A stretch of 64,000 nucleotides of DNA from an uncultured Lachnospira sp. (GTDB lineage Bacteria > Bacillota > Clostridia > Lachnospirales > Lachnospiraceae): NCBI GenBank assembly GCA_944381165.1, contig CALWKC010000004.1, positions 42,776 through 106,775 of the forward strand, read 5' to 3'. The stretch's first letter is position 1; every line of letters begins with the position of its first letter. Both the position numbers and the translations under genes were made by a program. Of this stretch, positions 17,858 through 25,269 are shown piece by piece. The notes below the pieces were generated by a model. That model did no database searches and had not been told where the DNA came from. It saw only the letters and a list, made by a program, of their open reading frames with translations.

Positions 17858-19198
17858 TCAGCCGGCCTTTCCCGCCTCAAACGAATCGTAATCGCTGAAG
17901 ATGTCGCTTAACATCTTTATCTCCTCCTCAAACGAAAACTTTTCGTCCGTCTGCTGCACAAGGAACTTATTTACCGCATCGATTTTTGATATGGCATAAT
18001 CAATATTTCTGTTGCTTCCCTTCTTGTAAGCTCCTATGTTAATAAGGTCCTCCGCCTCGTTGTATGTAGCCAGAACATTTTTGAGACGACCAGCCATTTT
18101 TTTGTGCTCCTTAGTAGAAATCTGGCTCATGCACCTCGAAATACTCTGTAATACATCTATAGCAGGATAATGATTTTTATGACCTAATTTTCTTGAAAGC
18201 ATAATATGCCCGTCAAGAATACTTCTCGCTGTATCTGTGATAGGCTCATTGAAATCATCGCCGTCAACAAGAACTGTATAAAGCCCTGTTATAGAACCCT
18301 TTTCCGCCATACCTGCCCTTTCCAGAAGCTTTGGCATCTCGCTGTATACACTGGGAGGATACCCTCTTGTAACCGGAGGCTCGCCTGAAGCAAGACCTAT
18401 TTCACGCTGTGCCATCGAAAATCTGGTAAGAGAATCCATCATGAGAAGCACGTCTTTCCCCTGGTCCCTGAAATACTCCGCAATCGCGGTCGCCGTTTTG
18501 GCAGCTTTATTTCTTATAAGAGCAGGTTTATCCGATGTGGCAACAACGAGCACGCTTCTTCTCATACCCTCTTCGCCCAAATCCCTCTCAATGAACTCAC
18601 GGACTTCACGTCCGCGCTCTCCAATCAAAGCAATTACATTAATATCCGCCTTTGTGTTTCTGGCAAACATTCCAAGCAGCGTGCTCTTTCCGACGCCGCT
18701 TCCGGCAAAAATACCTATACGCTGCCCCTTTCCTACGGTAAGCAGACCATCCACCGCTTTTACCCCCAAAGGAAGCACCTGATTTATTATAACTCTCGAC
18801 ATAGGATCAGGAGGCGACGCCTCAACCGAATATGTCTCAGTCAGACCTAAATCAACACCGTCAACCGGATTGCCCAGCCCGTCCAGAGTGTGACCGAGAA
18901 TTGCGTCCCCGACCTTTACTCCAAGAGGACTCTCTGTGTTCTCGACAATACATCCGGGGCCAATCCCTCCAACATTGTCAAAAGGCATCAAAAGCACCCT
19001 TGAATCCTTAAACCCAACAACCTCCGCAAACAAAGTCTGAGACTTGTCCGGTGAATATATTTTGCATAAATCATTAAGTTTGGCGTCAGGTCCGACCGAC
19101 TCAATCGTCAGCCCTACAATCTTAGACACTTTACCAAGCTTTTTATAGAAGGATTCCTGCGCTAAATGCTCATATTTTGCTCTGTTGATAACCGACAC
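17858..19198 (-). CDS. fliI: Flagellar export ATPase FliI
   Basis: 446 aa. F1-beta-like ATPase energising flagellar type III export. Walker A GIFAGSGVGKSTLLG, followed by ALIGERGREVREFIE, Walker B VLLMMDSLTRFSMAQREIGL and the C-terminal region KKMAGRLKNVLATYNEAEDLI are intact. Start is GTG at 19198 with AAGGAGG 8 nt upstream. The usual length for the family is about 440, so nothing is missing. fliH and fliJ flank it. Confidence 0.97.
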   Translation of the reverse strand: MSVINRAKYEHLAQESFYKKLGKVSKIVGLTIESVGPDAKLNDLCKIYSPDKSQTLFAEVVGFKDSRVLLMPFDNVGGIGPGCIVENTESPLGVKVGDAILGHTLDGLGNPVDGVDLGLTETYSVEASPPDPMSRVIINQVLPLGVKAVDGLLTVGKGQRIGIFAGSGVGKSTLLGMFARNTKADINVIALIGERGREVREFIERDLGEEGMRRSVLVVATSDKPALIRNKAAKTATAIAEYFRDQGKDVLLMMDSLTRFSMAQREIGLASGEPPVTRGYPPSVYSEMPKLLERAGMAEKGSITGLYTVLVDGDDFNEPITDTARSILDGHIMLSRKLGHKNHYPAIDVLQSISRCMSQISTKEHKKMAGRLKNVLATYNEAEDLINIGAYKKGSNRNIDYAISKIDAVNKFLVQQTDEKFSFEEEIKMLSDIFSDYDSFEAGKAG

Positions 19199-19211
19199 TA
19201 CGCATTCCTCC

Positions 19212-20048
19212 TTAATCCATACAGCTAAGCATTTTTATTTTCTTAATAAGATTATTCAATTCTATATCAAGGCTACAGTTAAATACGCCTCCGTCAGTCT
19301 CTATAATGCACTGATTTCTTTCAAGAGTCTCATCCGGAGTTATCTCAAGCGTAATCTCTTTTGTCATTGCACAATATATTTTCCCCTGATTATTAATCAG
19401 AAATTTATAATCTTCAGGTGAGGTCTTAATCAGGAACTCATGGCTTTTATCTGAATTTTCCAGAGTGCTGTTGATAAGATGAAGCAATATGCTCTTATCA
19501 TCCTCGGCCACAGTGAGTATAACCTTTTCAAACACCCCGGTCAGCACATCTACAAGCTCCGGCTCAATTTGTTTTTTTCTCTGTATGTATTCAGCCTCAA
19601 GCATTTCGCTCTTCTCGCAAAATTCCTGCCGGAGCTTTTTTTTGGCGTCTTCAAGCTCCGTCAGTGCCTCGCTCTGACCTTCTTTATAGCCGCGCTGTCT
19701 TGCTTCCTCCTCCAAATGCTTTATCTGTTCCTGAGCCTGTTCTATAATCTGCTGCGCCTGCTCGTTTGCATTGTCGAGAAGCTTCTGAGCCTCCTCTTTC
19801 ATTTCCTGAATCTGTATGTTAATCTGTTCTTCAGTTACCGCAGTCTCCTGACCGGCATCCTCCTCATCTGTTGTGAGCCGTTCAACCACATCAGCTGTAA
19901 GACCGTTTATAAATCCGTCTCCCGCAGCCCTTCCGTCGGCAGCATTTGCTTCCATAATCGCCTGAAGTTTTTCTTTTATGAGCTCATTGTAATCAATGAC
20001 TCGCTCATCTCTGCTTATTGTTGAACCCTTTTTCAATAAATTAGACAA
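19212..20048 (-). CDS. fliH: Flagellar export regulator FliH
   Basis: 278 aa. Long central coiled coil with Gln/Glu/Ala heptads (TEEQINIQIQEMKEEAQKLL, EQAQQIIEQAQEQIKHLEEE) and a conserved GYKEGQSEA motif, then a C-terminal globular part (VILTVAEDDKSILLHLINSTL). FliH binds the FliI N-terminus and controls the ATPase. The likely start is TTG at 20048, 11 nt after a GGAGG that lies in the end of fliG; the genes overlap by 8 bases. Confidence 0.92.
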   Translation of the reverse strand: MSNLLKKGSTISRDERVIDYNELIKEKLQAIMEANAADGRAAGDGFINGLTADVVERLTTDEEDAGQETAVTEEQINIQIQEMKEEAQKLLDNANEQAQQIIEQAQEQIKHLEEEARQRGYKEGQSEALTELEDAKKKLRQEFCEKSEMLEAEYIQRKKQIEPELVDVLTGVFEKVILTVAEDDKSILLHLINSTLENSDKSHEFLIKTSPEDYKFLINNQGKIYCAMTKEITLEITPDETLERNQCIIETDGGVFNCSLDIELNNLIKKIKMLSCMD

Positions 20049-21066
20049 TTATCTCGTCACCTCCGCCTCTGGCAATAACGATTTCAGCAGAGTCCTCCAG
20101 CTTTCTGATAACATTAACAATCTTCTGCTGTGCCTCCTCAACATCCTTCATACGCACAGGGCCCATATATTCCATATCTTCCTTTATCATTACAGCAAGA
20201 CGTTTTGAAAGGTTGTTCAGAATTACATTCTGAACTTCCTCTGTTGCACCCTTGAGTGCAAGCGCCAAATCAGCATTATCAACATCACGCAGCACTCGCT
20301 GAATTGCTCTGTCGTCGAGAGTAAGAATATCCTCGAACACGAACATCTTCTTGCGGATTTCGTCTGCAAGTTCCGGCTCTTCCACCTCCAGAGTTTCCAT
20401 AATATGCTTTTCCGTTCCTCTGTCCACGGAATTTAAAATGCTTACAATAGCATCTACGCCGCCGACAATCGTGTAATCCTGATTGACCAGTGAAGAAAGC
20501 TTGCGCTCAAGAACTTTTTCCACCTGCTTTATAACATCAGGCGACGTTCTGTCCATCTGTGCAATTCTCTTTGCCACGTCCGCCTGCTTTTCCGGCGGCA
20601 GAGCAGATAAAACCATAGACGACTGCGCAGCCGGAAGATATGAGAGAATAAGCGCTATAGTCTGAGGATGCTCGTCCTGAATAAAATTGAGAAGCTGGCT
20701 TGGGTCAGTCTTTCTTATAAACTCAAAAGGACGAACCTGAAGGCTTGCCGTGAGCTTGCTTATAACATCCTTAGCCTTTTCCTCCCCGAGCGCTTTCTCA
20801 AGAAGTTCCTTCGCATATCCGATACCTCCCTCAGCAATATACTGCTGCGCAAGACATATCTCATAAAATTCGCTTAACACCTTTTCCTTTGTCTGAGGTG
20901 AAACACTGCTTGTATTTGCAATTTCAAGGGTGAGCTGTTCAATTTCCTCCTCCTTGAGATGCTTGAATATTTTGGCAGATTTTTCAGGTCCGAGTGTAAT
21001 CAGCAGGGTTGCCGCCTTTTCAACACCGTCCATCTCCTTTTCACTGCTCTGTGTACTTCTTGCCAT
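20041..21066 (-). CDS. fliG: Flagellar motor-switch protein FliG
   Basis: 341 aa. Three armadillo-like domains: N-terminal (VEKAATLLITLGPEKSAKIF), which holds the FliF ring; middle, with the EHPQTIALILSYLP motif that binds FliM; and C-terminal with the charged torque helix (DILTLDDRAIQRVLRDVDN ... MIKEDMEYMGPVRMKDVEEA). This is the rotor face contacted by MotA. Full length; all family motifs present. Confidence 0.97.
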   Translation of the reverse strand: MARSTQSSEKEMDGVEKAATLLITLGPEKSAKIFKHLKEEEIEQLTLEIANTSSVSPQTKEKVLSEFYEICLAQQYIAEGGIGYAKELLEKALGEEKAKDVISKLTASLQVRPFEFIRKTDPSQLLNFIQDEHPQTIALILSYLPAAQSSMVLSALPPEKQADVAKRIAQMDRTSPDVIKQVEKVLERKLSSLVNQDYTIVGGVDAIVSILNSVDRGTEKHIMETLEVEEPELADEIRKKMFVFEDILTLDDRAIQRVLRDVDNADLALALKGATEEVQNVILNNLSKRLAVMIKEDMEYMGPVRMKDVEEAQQKIVNVIRKLEDSAEIVIARGGGDEIIV

Positions 21067-21106
21067 TGTTTGCCTCCGTAATTAAAAACTTATTGCGTTG
21101 AGAGTA

Positions 21107-22723
21107 TTATTCCCAGCCTTCATTAAGCCAGTTGCGCAAAAGCAGCGCCACCGCTTCCGGATTTTCGTCGACAAACTTCTCGATTGCCTTTCGAGTCTCC
21201 GATTTTTCCTGCATGTCAATCTCATCCACAGCAGGCTGATTTTCTCTCGTCTGAGCAAGCATCTGTTCAACAGACAGCTCCGGCTCTGTCTCCTCGACAG
21301 TGAGCGGTCTTGCGCTTCTTATTACTACAAATGCCAGCAAGCCGAGTATAACCACAGCAAGCGCAATCTGAAGCCAGAATGTAGCCGTTCTGAATACCGT
21401 GCTGCCCTGACTGTCCTCAAAATAAGGTCTCTGGTAAGCGAGAACGGATATATTATCCGCCGCTATACCTGTTCCCGCAGATATTAAATCTATCCATGTC
21501 TGGTCTACTGTCTGTGCAACAGGCTGAGTGTTCTGACTCTTGAACTCTTCCCAAGTCATATTGTCAAGATAGCCAAGATCCCGGCACTCATCTTCATTGT
21601 AAATGATATTGTCTATAAATGTTACGGCAAGACTTGACTCGTCATACACAATTGAGCCCGGCTCTCTTGTTGTCGTTGTGACAAGAGAATTAGGCATATA
21701 CTGATACTTATGTATCTCATATGTAGAAGTGCTTCCGGTACCGTCAGTTATTTCATATGTAGTATTATCGTCATCGTTTGACGTGGTTCCCGGCGTACCG
21801 CCCGCACCTGATGTTCCCTCTGACACCTCGTCATACGACTCGCCGAATATGGCCTGGTCATCCCCCTGCGTCGAGTACTCCGTCGCTATTGTATTTACCG
21901 CATCCCAATCAAGCACATAGTTCAGAGTAAGGTTTACATCATCATACATGCCAACTGACAGAAGTCCCTTCCTCAGCGAATTAATTGTTGTAGCCTCTAT
22001 CTGACCTTTGTACTTTTGTTTTCCGGCATAGCTCACACCCGAAACCGTTCCCGAATTGCTGAGCCCCGAAAATAATGTAGTTCCGTCGTTTCCTATAATT
22101 GTAATATTATTTGTCGTACTGTTGCCCACGGCAGTCGCCAGGAAATTAGCGATACTCTCCGCCGTGTCGTCTCCAAGCGTTTTGCTTGTTTCGAGAACGA
22201 CACCGACCGAGGTTTCAGATGTTGTAGAATAAAACGAACTGCTGTCATCAGGAATATCAACCGTAACGGTTGCCGACCTGATTCCATCCATTCCCTCCAA
22301 ATCAGACGCAAACTTGGATTCAAGATAATGCGCATATTGCTTTGTCTTGTCCGACTCCGTTGTAGTAAAGCTGCTCTGCATGGCATCATCAAAAGAATAT
22401 CCGTCAGACTGTATATCCTCGGATGCTATCGCCATTTTAGCGTTTGTCAGGTCCTCTTTTCTGACCTTTACAATAAGAGTATTATCCTGTACCTGATAAT
22501 CATATCCCTGCTCGGTAAGAATAGATGTGACACTGTTTAACTCTGTATAATCCTCACATGTTGTGAGCACCTGATAATTCGGACGCGTCACAGCAAATGC
22601 AATAATTGCGATAGCGACAACAATCACCGCAACCGTACTTATAATCAGGGTTTTTTGTTTTACAGTCCAGTTCTTCCATGTATCTACTATTCGATTAACA
22701 ATCTGTTTTAATCGTTCAGCCAT
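21107..22723 (-). CDS. fliF: Flagellar MS-ring protein FliF
   Basis: 538 aa. Membrane segment at about residues 24-45 (TLIISTVAVIVVAIAIIAFA), ring-building motifs (EDYTELNSVTSILTEQGYDY ... ESKFASDLEGMDGIRSATV), a variable Ser/Thr/Gly-rich stretch, a second membrane segment near 440 (TFWLQIALAVVILGLLAFVV) and the FliG-binding C-terminus ending ALLLRNWLNEGWE. The MS ring is the base on which the motor assembles. Confidence 0.97.
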   Translation of the reverse strand: MAERLKQIVNRIVDTWKNWTVKQKTLIISTVAVIVVAIAIIAFAVTRPNYQVLTTCEDYTELNSVTSILTEQGYDYQVQDNTLIVKVRKEDLTNAKMAIASEDIQSDGYSFDDAMQSSFTTTESDKTKQYAHYLESKFASDLEGMDGIRSATVTVDIPDDSSSFYSTTSETSVGVVLETSKTLGDDTAESIANFLATAVGNSTTNNITIIGNDGTTLFSGLSNSGTVSGVSYAGKQKYKGQIEATTINSLRKGLLSVGMYDDVNLTLNYVLDWDAVNTIATEYSTQGDDQAIFGESYDEVSEGTSGAGGTPGTTSNDDDNTTYEITDGTGSTSTYEIHKYQYMPNSLVTTTTREPGSIVYDESSLAVTFIDNIIYNEDECRDLGYLDNMTWEEFKSQNTQPVAQTVDQTWIDLISAGTGIAADNISVLAYQRPYFEDSQGSTVFRTATFWLQIALAVVILGLLAFVVIRSARPLTVEETEPELSVEQMLAQTRENQPAVDEIDMQEKSETRKAIEKFVDENPEAVALLLRNWLNEGWE

Positions 22724-22745
22724 TGTACCTTATTACTCCCACTCA

Positions 22746-23087
22746 TCAAATTTGCATATTCATTATTTCTTTATATGCCTCTAAAGCCTTATCTCTCACC
22801 GCAACCGTAAACTGAAGAGCAATGTTAGCCTGCTGCTGATACACACCTAACTCATGAGTGTTAGTAAGATTGCCGAGTGCAAAATCTATCTCTGCCTGCT
22901 GTGCCTGCTGTACGTAATCATTTGTACTTTCCACAAGTCCGGATACAGCGTTATAAATAGAATCAAAAGTCTGGTCAGTGTCTATTTTATCCGCGTTAGT
23001 TCCCAGTGTCACAGACTGTTTCATCGCGTCTGTAACCTTTGTTACATAGTCGCTCCCCAAACTGTTAATTGCTGATGTTATATCCAT
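22746..23087 (-). CDS. fliE: Flagellar basal-body protein FliE
   Basis: 113 aa from the ATG at 23087, six bases after GAGG; upstream in-frame starts would place the N-terminus inside a repeat-like leader. C-terminal family signature VQQAQQAEIDFALGNLTNTHELGVYQQQANIALQFTVAVRDKALEAYKEIMNM is intact. FliE joins the MS ring to the rod. The leader (23085-23158) is shared with cobS, see the repeat entry. Confidence 0.93.
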   Translation of the reverse strand: MDITSAINSLGSDYVTKVTDAMKQSVTLGTNADKIDTDQTFDSIYNAVSGLVESTNDYVQQAQQAEIDFALGNLTNTHELGVYQQQANIALQFTVAVRDKALEAYKEIMNMQI

Positions 23088-23158
23088 AATATTCCTCATT
23101 TCTGCGCTGCCTTTTACACATATCAAGTTTGCTGCGGCAACGCAGACACAAACTTGTC
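23085..23158 (-). repeat. 74-nt leader repeat, copy 1 (before fliE)
   Basis: Ends at the fliE start codon. It aligns without gaps to 63416-63489 before cobS, with 56 of 74 bases identical by eye (76 percent). Most conserved are the first 10 bases (GACAAGTTTG) and the stretch AAAAGGCAGCG-AGAAATG just before the ribosome-binding site. This copy can form a strong stem: AAGTTTG ... CAAACTT enclosing CTGCG/CGCAG. Two further hairpins precede it in the 149-bp flgC-fliE gap (23194-23213 GCCATG/CATGGC, and GAAAGA/TCTTTC). Confidence 0.75.
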
Positions 23159-23236
23159 AGCGAAAGAATTATAAAACTCTTTCACTTTCAGCCGCCATGT
23201 ATGTATTCATGGCACAACAGCATGCCGCGTGCCAAA

Positions 23237-23719
23237 CTATGCCTGTCCTATCGTAAGTCCCTTATTTGCCATTGTCTTGCTTGCATTAAAAGCTGAAATG
23301 TTAGCCTCATAGGAACGCGATGCGTCTATCAAATCCGTCATTTCCTGAACAACATTTACATTCGGGTATGTAACATATCCGTTCTCGTCTGCATCCGGAT
23401 GAGACGGGTCATAAACCAAATTCATATCCGTCGATGTATCCTCATATATAGAAGTAACCTTAACACCGTCTCCAAGCCTTCCTCCGCTTGCATTCCTCAG
23501 GGCGCTTGCAAATGACGAGCCGTTGCTGTTTGCCCCGGTTATTGCCGTTGCCGAAGAAAGCGTCTTCTCCGTAAATACAACAGCCTTTCTGACATAAGGT
23601 GTTCCATCGGAAGTTCTTGTCGTGTTTGCGTTTGCAATATTCTGTGATATTACATCCGTTCTGAGCTGCTGTGCTGTCATTCCGGATGCGCTTATATTAA
23701 ATGCCGTAAACATTGACAT
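23237..23719 (-). CDS. flgC: Flagellar proximal rod protein FlgC
   Basis: 160 aa. N-terminal MFTAFNISASGMTAQQLRTD then VISQNIANANTTRT and C-terminal YPNVNVVQEMTDLIDASRSYEANISAFNASKTMANKGLTIG are the rod-protein signatures, with the FlgC-specific YVRKAVVF early in the protein. Second gene of the fla/che operon, 18 bp after flgB. Length and motifs are normal. Confidence 0.96.
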   Translation of the reverse strand: MSMFTAFNISASGMTAQQLRTDVISQNIANANTTRTSDGTPYVRKAVVFTEKTLSSATAITGANSNGSSFASALRNASGGRLGDGVKVTSIYEDTSTDMNLVYDPSHPDADENGYVTYPNVNVVQEMTDLIDASRSYEANISAFNASKTMANKGLTIGQA

Positions 23720-23737
23720 AGCATTATCCTCCTGAAA

Positions 23738-24130
23738 TTATTTTATAACTGTTTTAAATCTTGAAAATTCATTATTGATACTGTCAATCAGCGCATTGTA
23801 ATTAATCTGCTCTGATGCAAGTTCAACATTCTCAGTTGACAGGTCTACATTATTTCCGTCAAGCCTGTAAGAAAGTGTTGAGTTATCCGTATAAGTTCTC
23901 ATTGTGACATCCGACAAATCAACACTGTTAATCTTTTTTGTCAATGATGCATCAGGGCTTCCTGCCTGCTCTATTGCAGAATTAAGATAAGTCTTGAACT
24001 CAACATCCTGCCTCTTATAGTTAGGTGTATCAACATTAGCTATATTGTTAGTCAATACCTCTTCTCTTGTCCAACTGGCATCTGCCGCTGCCTTTAACAC
24101 ATTCACATAGCCAAATATTCCCGTAACCAT
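23738..24130 (-). CDS. flgB: Flagellar proximal rod protein FlgB
   Basis: 130 aa. Starts MVTGIFGYVNVLKAAADASW, then EEVLTNNIANVDTPNYKRQD, the FlgB form of the rod motif, and ends in VELASEQINYNALIDSINNEFSRFKTVIK. First gene of the operon; a perfect -10 box lies about 77 nt upstream. RBS GGAGG 7 nt before the ATG. The codY-flgB neighbourhood matches Bacillus. Confidence 0.96.
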   Translation of the reverse strand: MVTGIFGYVNVLKAAADASWTREEVLTNNIANVDTPNYKRQDVEFKTYLNSAIEQAGSPDASLTKKINSVDLSDVTMRTYTDNSTLSYRLDGNNVDLSTENVELASEQINYNALIDSINNEFSRFKTVIK

Positions 24131-24206
24131 GTAAAACCTCCATTCTGCACATAAATCCTATATAATTTTTATCAAATCATAATTCGACATACTAAGCCTA
24201 ATATGT

Positions 24207-24235
24207 ATTATAGAATAAAAATGACGAAAAATAAA
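24207..24235 (-). promoter_or_regulatory. Candidate promoter of the fla/che operon
   Basis: Minus-strand -10 TATAAT (24207-24212) is perfect; at 17 nt spacing the -35 (24230-24235, TTTATT) matches consensus poorly. It lies between the codY terminator and flgB, in a very A/T-rich segment. A weak -35 would fit an activator-dependent or sigma-A basal promoter. I saw no sigma-D box (TAAA-N15-GCCGATAT) here. Confidence 0.5.
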
Positions 24236-24244
24236 GCAAAAATT

Positions 24245-24297
24245 AAAAAAAGATAGAGCCCATACCAAAAAATTAGACATTGTATAAAGGCTCCATC
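24245..24297 (-). terminator. Terminator after codY
   Basis: Transcript arms GATGGAGCC (24289-24297) and GGGCTCTATC (24252-24261) pair over 9 bp with one G-U, with ATAC/GTAT pairing further in, and are followed by a run of seven U. Separates codY from the flagellar operon. Confidence 0.8.
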
Positions 24298-24361
24298 CTT
24301 TTTATAATATCAATCCATTTATATTCCTGTGCTTTGATAACAAAAAATACAATTATAAAGA

Positions 24362-25132
24362 CTATTCGTCATATTTTTTCAATTCATCAAACACTACTTC
24401 ATTTATGACTTTAATATAAGTCCCTTTCATTCCCGATGAACGCGACTCAATCACTCCGGCGCTCTCAAATTTCCTGAGTGCATTTACTATTACAGACCTT
24501 GTAATTCCAACTCTGTCAGCAATTTTACTTGCCACCAGAATTCCCTCAGTACCGTCAAGCTCTTTAAAAATATGTCTTATCGCCTCAAGCTCAGAGGTTG
24601 ACAAAGTACTTATAGCAGACTTTACAATCTGTTTCTTTCTTACAACCTCGGCATTTTCCTCGTTGACTGAACGCATCATCTCAAGTCCCACAACAGTAGT
24701 TCCGTATTCGCATAAAATAATATCATCAATCTCATAAGAGCTGTCGTTTTTATACATAAACAGTGTTCCGAGTCTCTCTCCGCCTATTTCTATAGGTGCA
24801 ATAAGTGCCTGGAACTTCTTCACGTTATCCATAGCAAACCCTAATGTCGCCAGATTAACATTTTCTTTTGTAGAGAGAACACTTAAAAGACGCTCATTTA
24901 GCATATTGTCGACAAACCCGCCGACTCTGTCATATATGAGCTCGTCTATCACATCGACCCCCTTATAAAATCCTGTTCCTAAAACCTTTCCCTTTTTGCT
25001 TATCACAAGAATATTCGACTCAAGAATACCGCTTAAAACATCACAAATGTCACTAAACTCCACTCTGTGCGAATGATTATTGTGCAGTAACTTATTGATT
25101 TTTCTTGTCTTATCAAGCAGCTGAACGCTCAT
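24362..25132 (-). CDS. codY: Global transcriptional regulator CodY
   Basis: 256 aa from the ATG at 25132 (AGGAGG six bases upstream), giving the canonical start MSVQLLDKTRKINKLL. N-terminal GAF domain binds branched-chain amino acids; C-terminal winged helix has ASKIADRVGITRSVIVNALR (around 200-220). CodY represses amino acid biosynthesis, motility and other stationary-phase genes when GTP and isoleucine are high. ilvB-ilvD-leuB and serC-serA in this window are likely targets, inferred from other Firmicutes. Own promoter and a candidate self-binding site are listed separately. Confidence 0.97.
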   Translation of the reverse strand: MSVQLLDKTRKINKLLHNNHSHRVEFSDICDVLSGILESNILVISKKGKVLGTGFYKGVDVIDELIYDRVGGFVDNMLNERLLSVLSTKENVNLATLGFAMDNVKKFQALIAPIEIGGERLGTLFMYKNDSSYEIDDIILCEYGTTVVGLEMMRSVNEENAEVVRKKQIVKSAISTLSTSELEAIRHIFKELDGTEGILVASKIADRVGITRSVIVNALRKFESAGVIESRSSGMKGTYIKVINEVVFDELKKYDE

Positions 25133-25194
25133 ATTGTACCTCCTACACGCCCGAAATGAAACAATTACTCTCATAACTCATTAAATCTCTATAA

Positions 25195-25223
25195 ATGTTA
25201 GCACATTTCAGTTATAAAAACAA
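25195..25223 (-). promoter_or_regulatory. Candidate sigma-A promoter of codY
   Basis: -35 TTGTTT (25218-25223), 17-nt spacer, -10 TAACAT (25195-25200), about 60 nt upstream of the start codon. It lies in the 137-bp topA-codY gap, so codY can be transcribed apart from comM-dprA-topA. Confidence 0.6.
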
Positions 25224-25224
25224 C

Positions 25225-25239
25225 AGTTTTCGCACAATT
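25225..25239 (-). promoter_or_regulatory. Possible CodY box next to the codY -35
   Basis: The minus strand reads AATTGTGCGAAAACT, 11 of 15 matches to the CodY consensus AATTTTCWGAAAATT, one base upstream of the -35. Autorepression of codY is known in other Firmicutes. With four mismatches and A/T-rich context the site could be chance. Confidence 0.4.
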
Positions 25240-25269
25240 CTTATCAATTCTTGCTTTTTAATTACAGAC

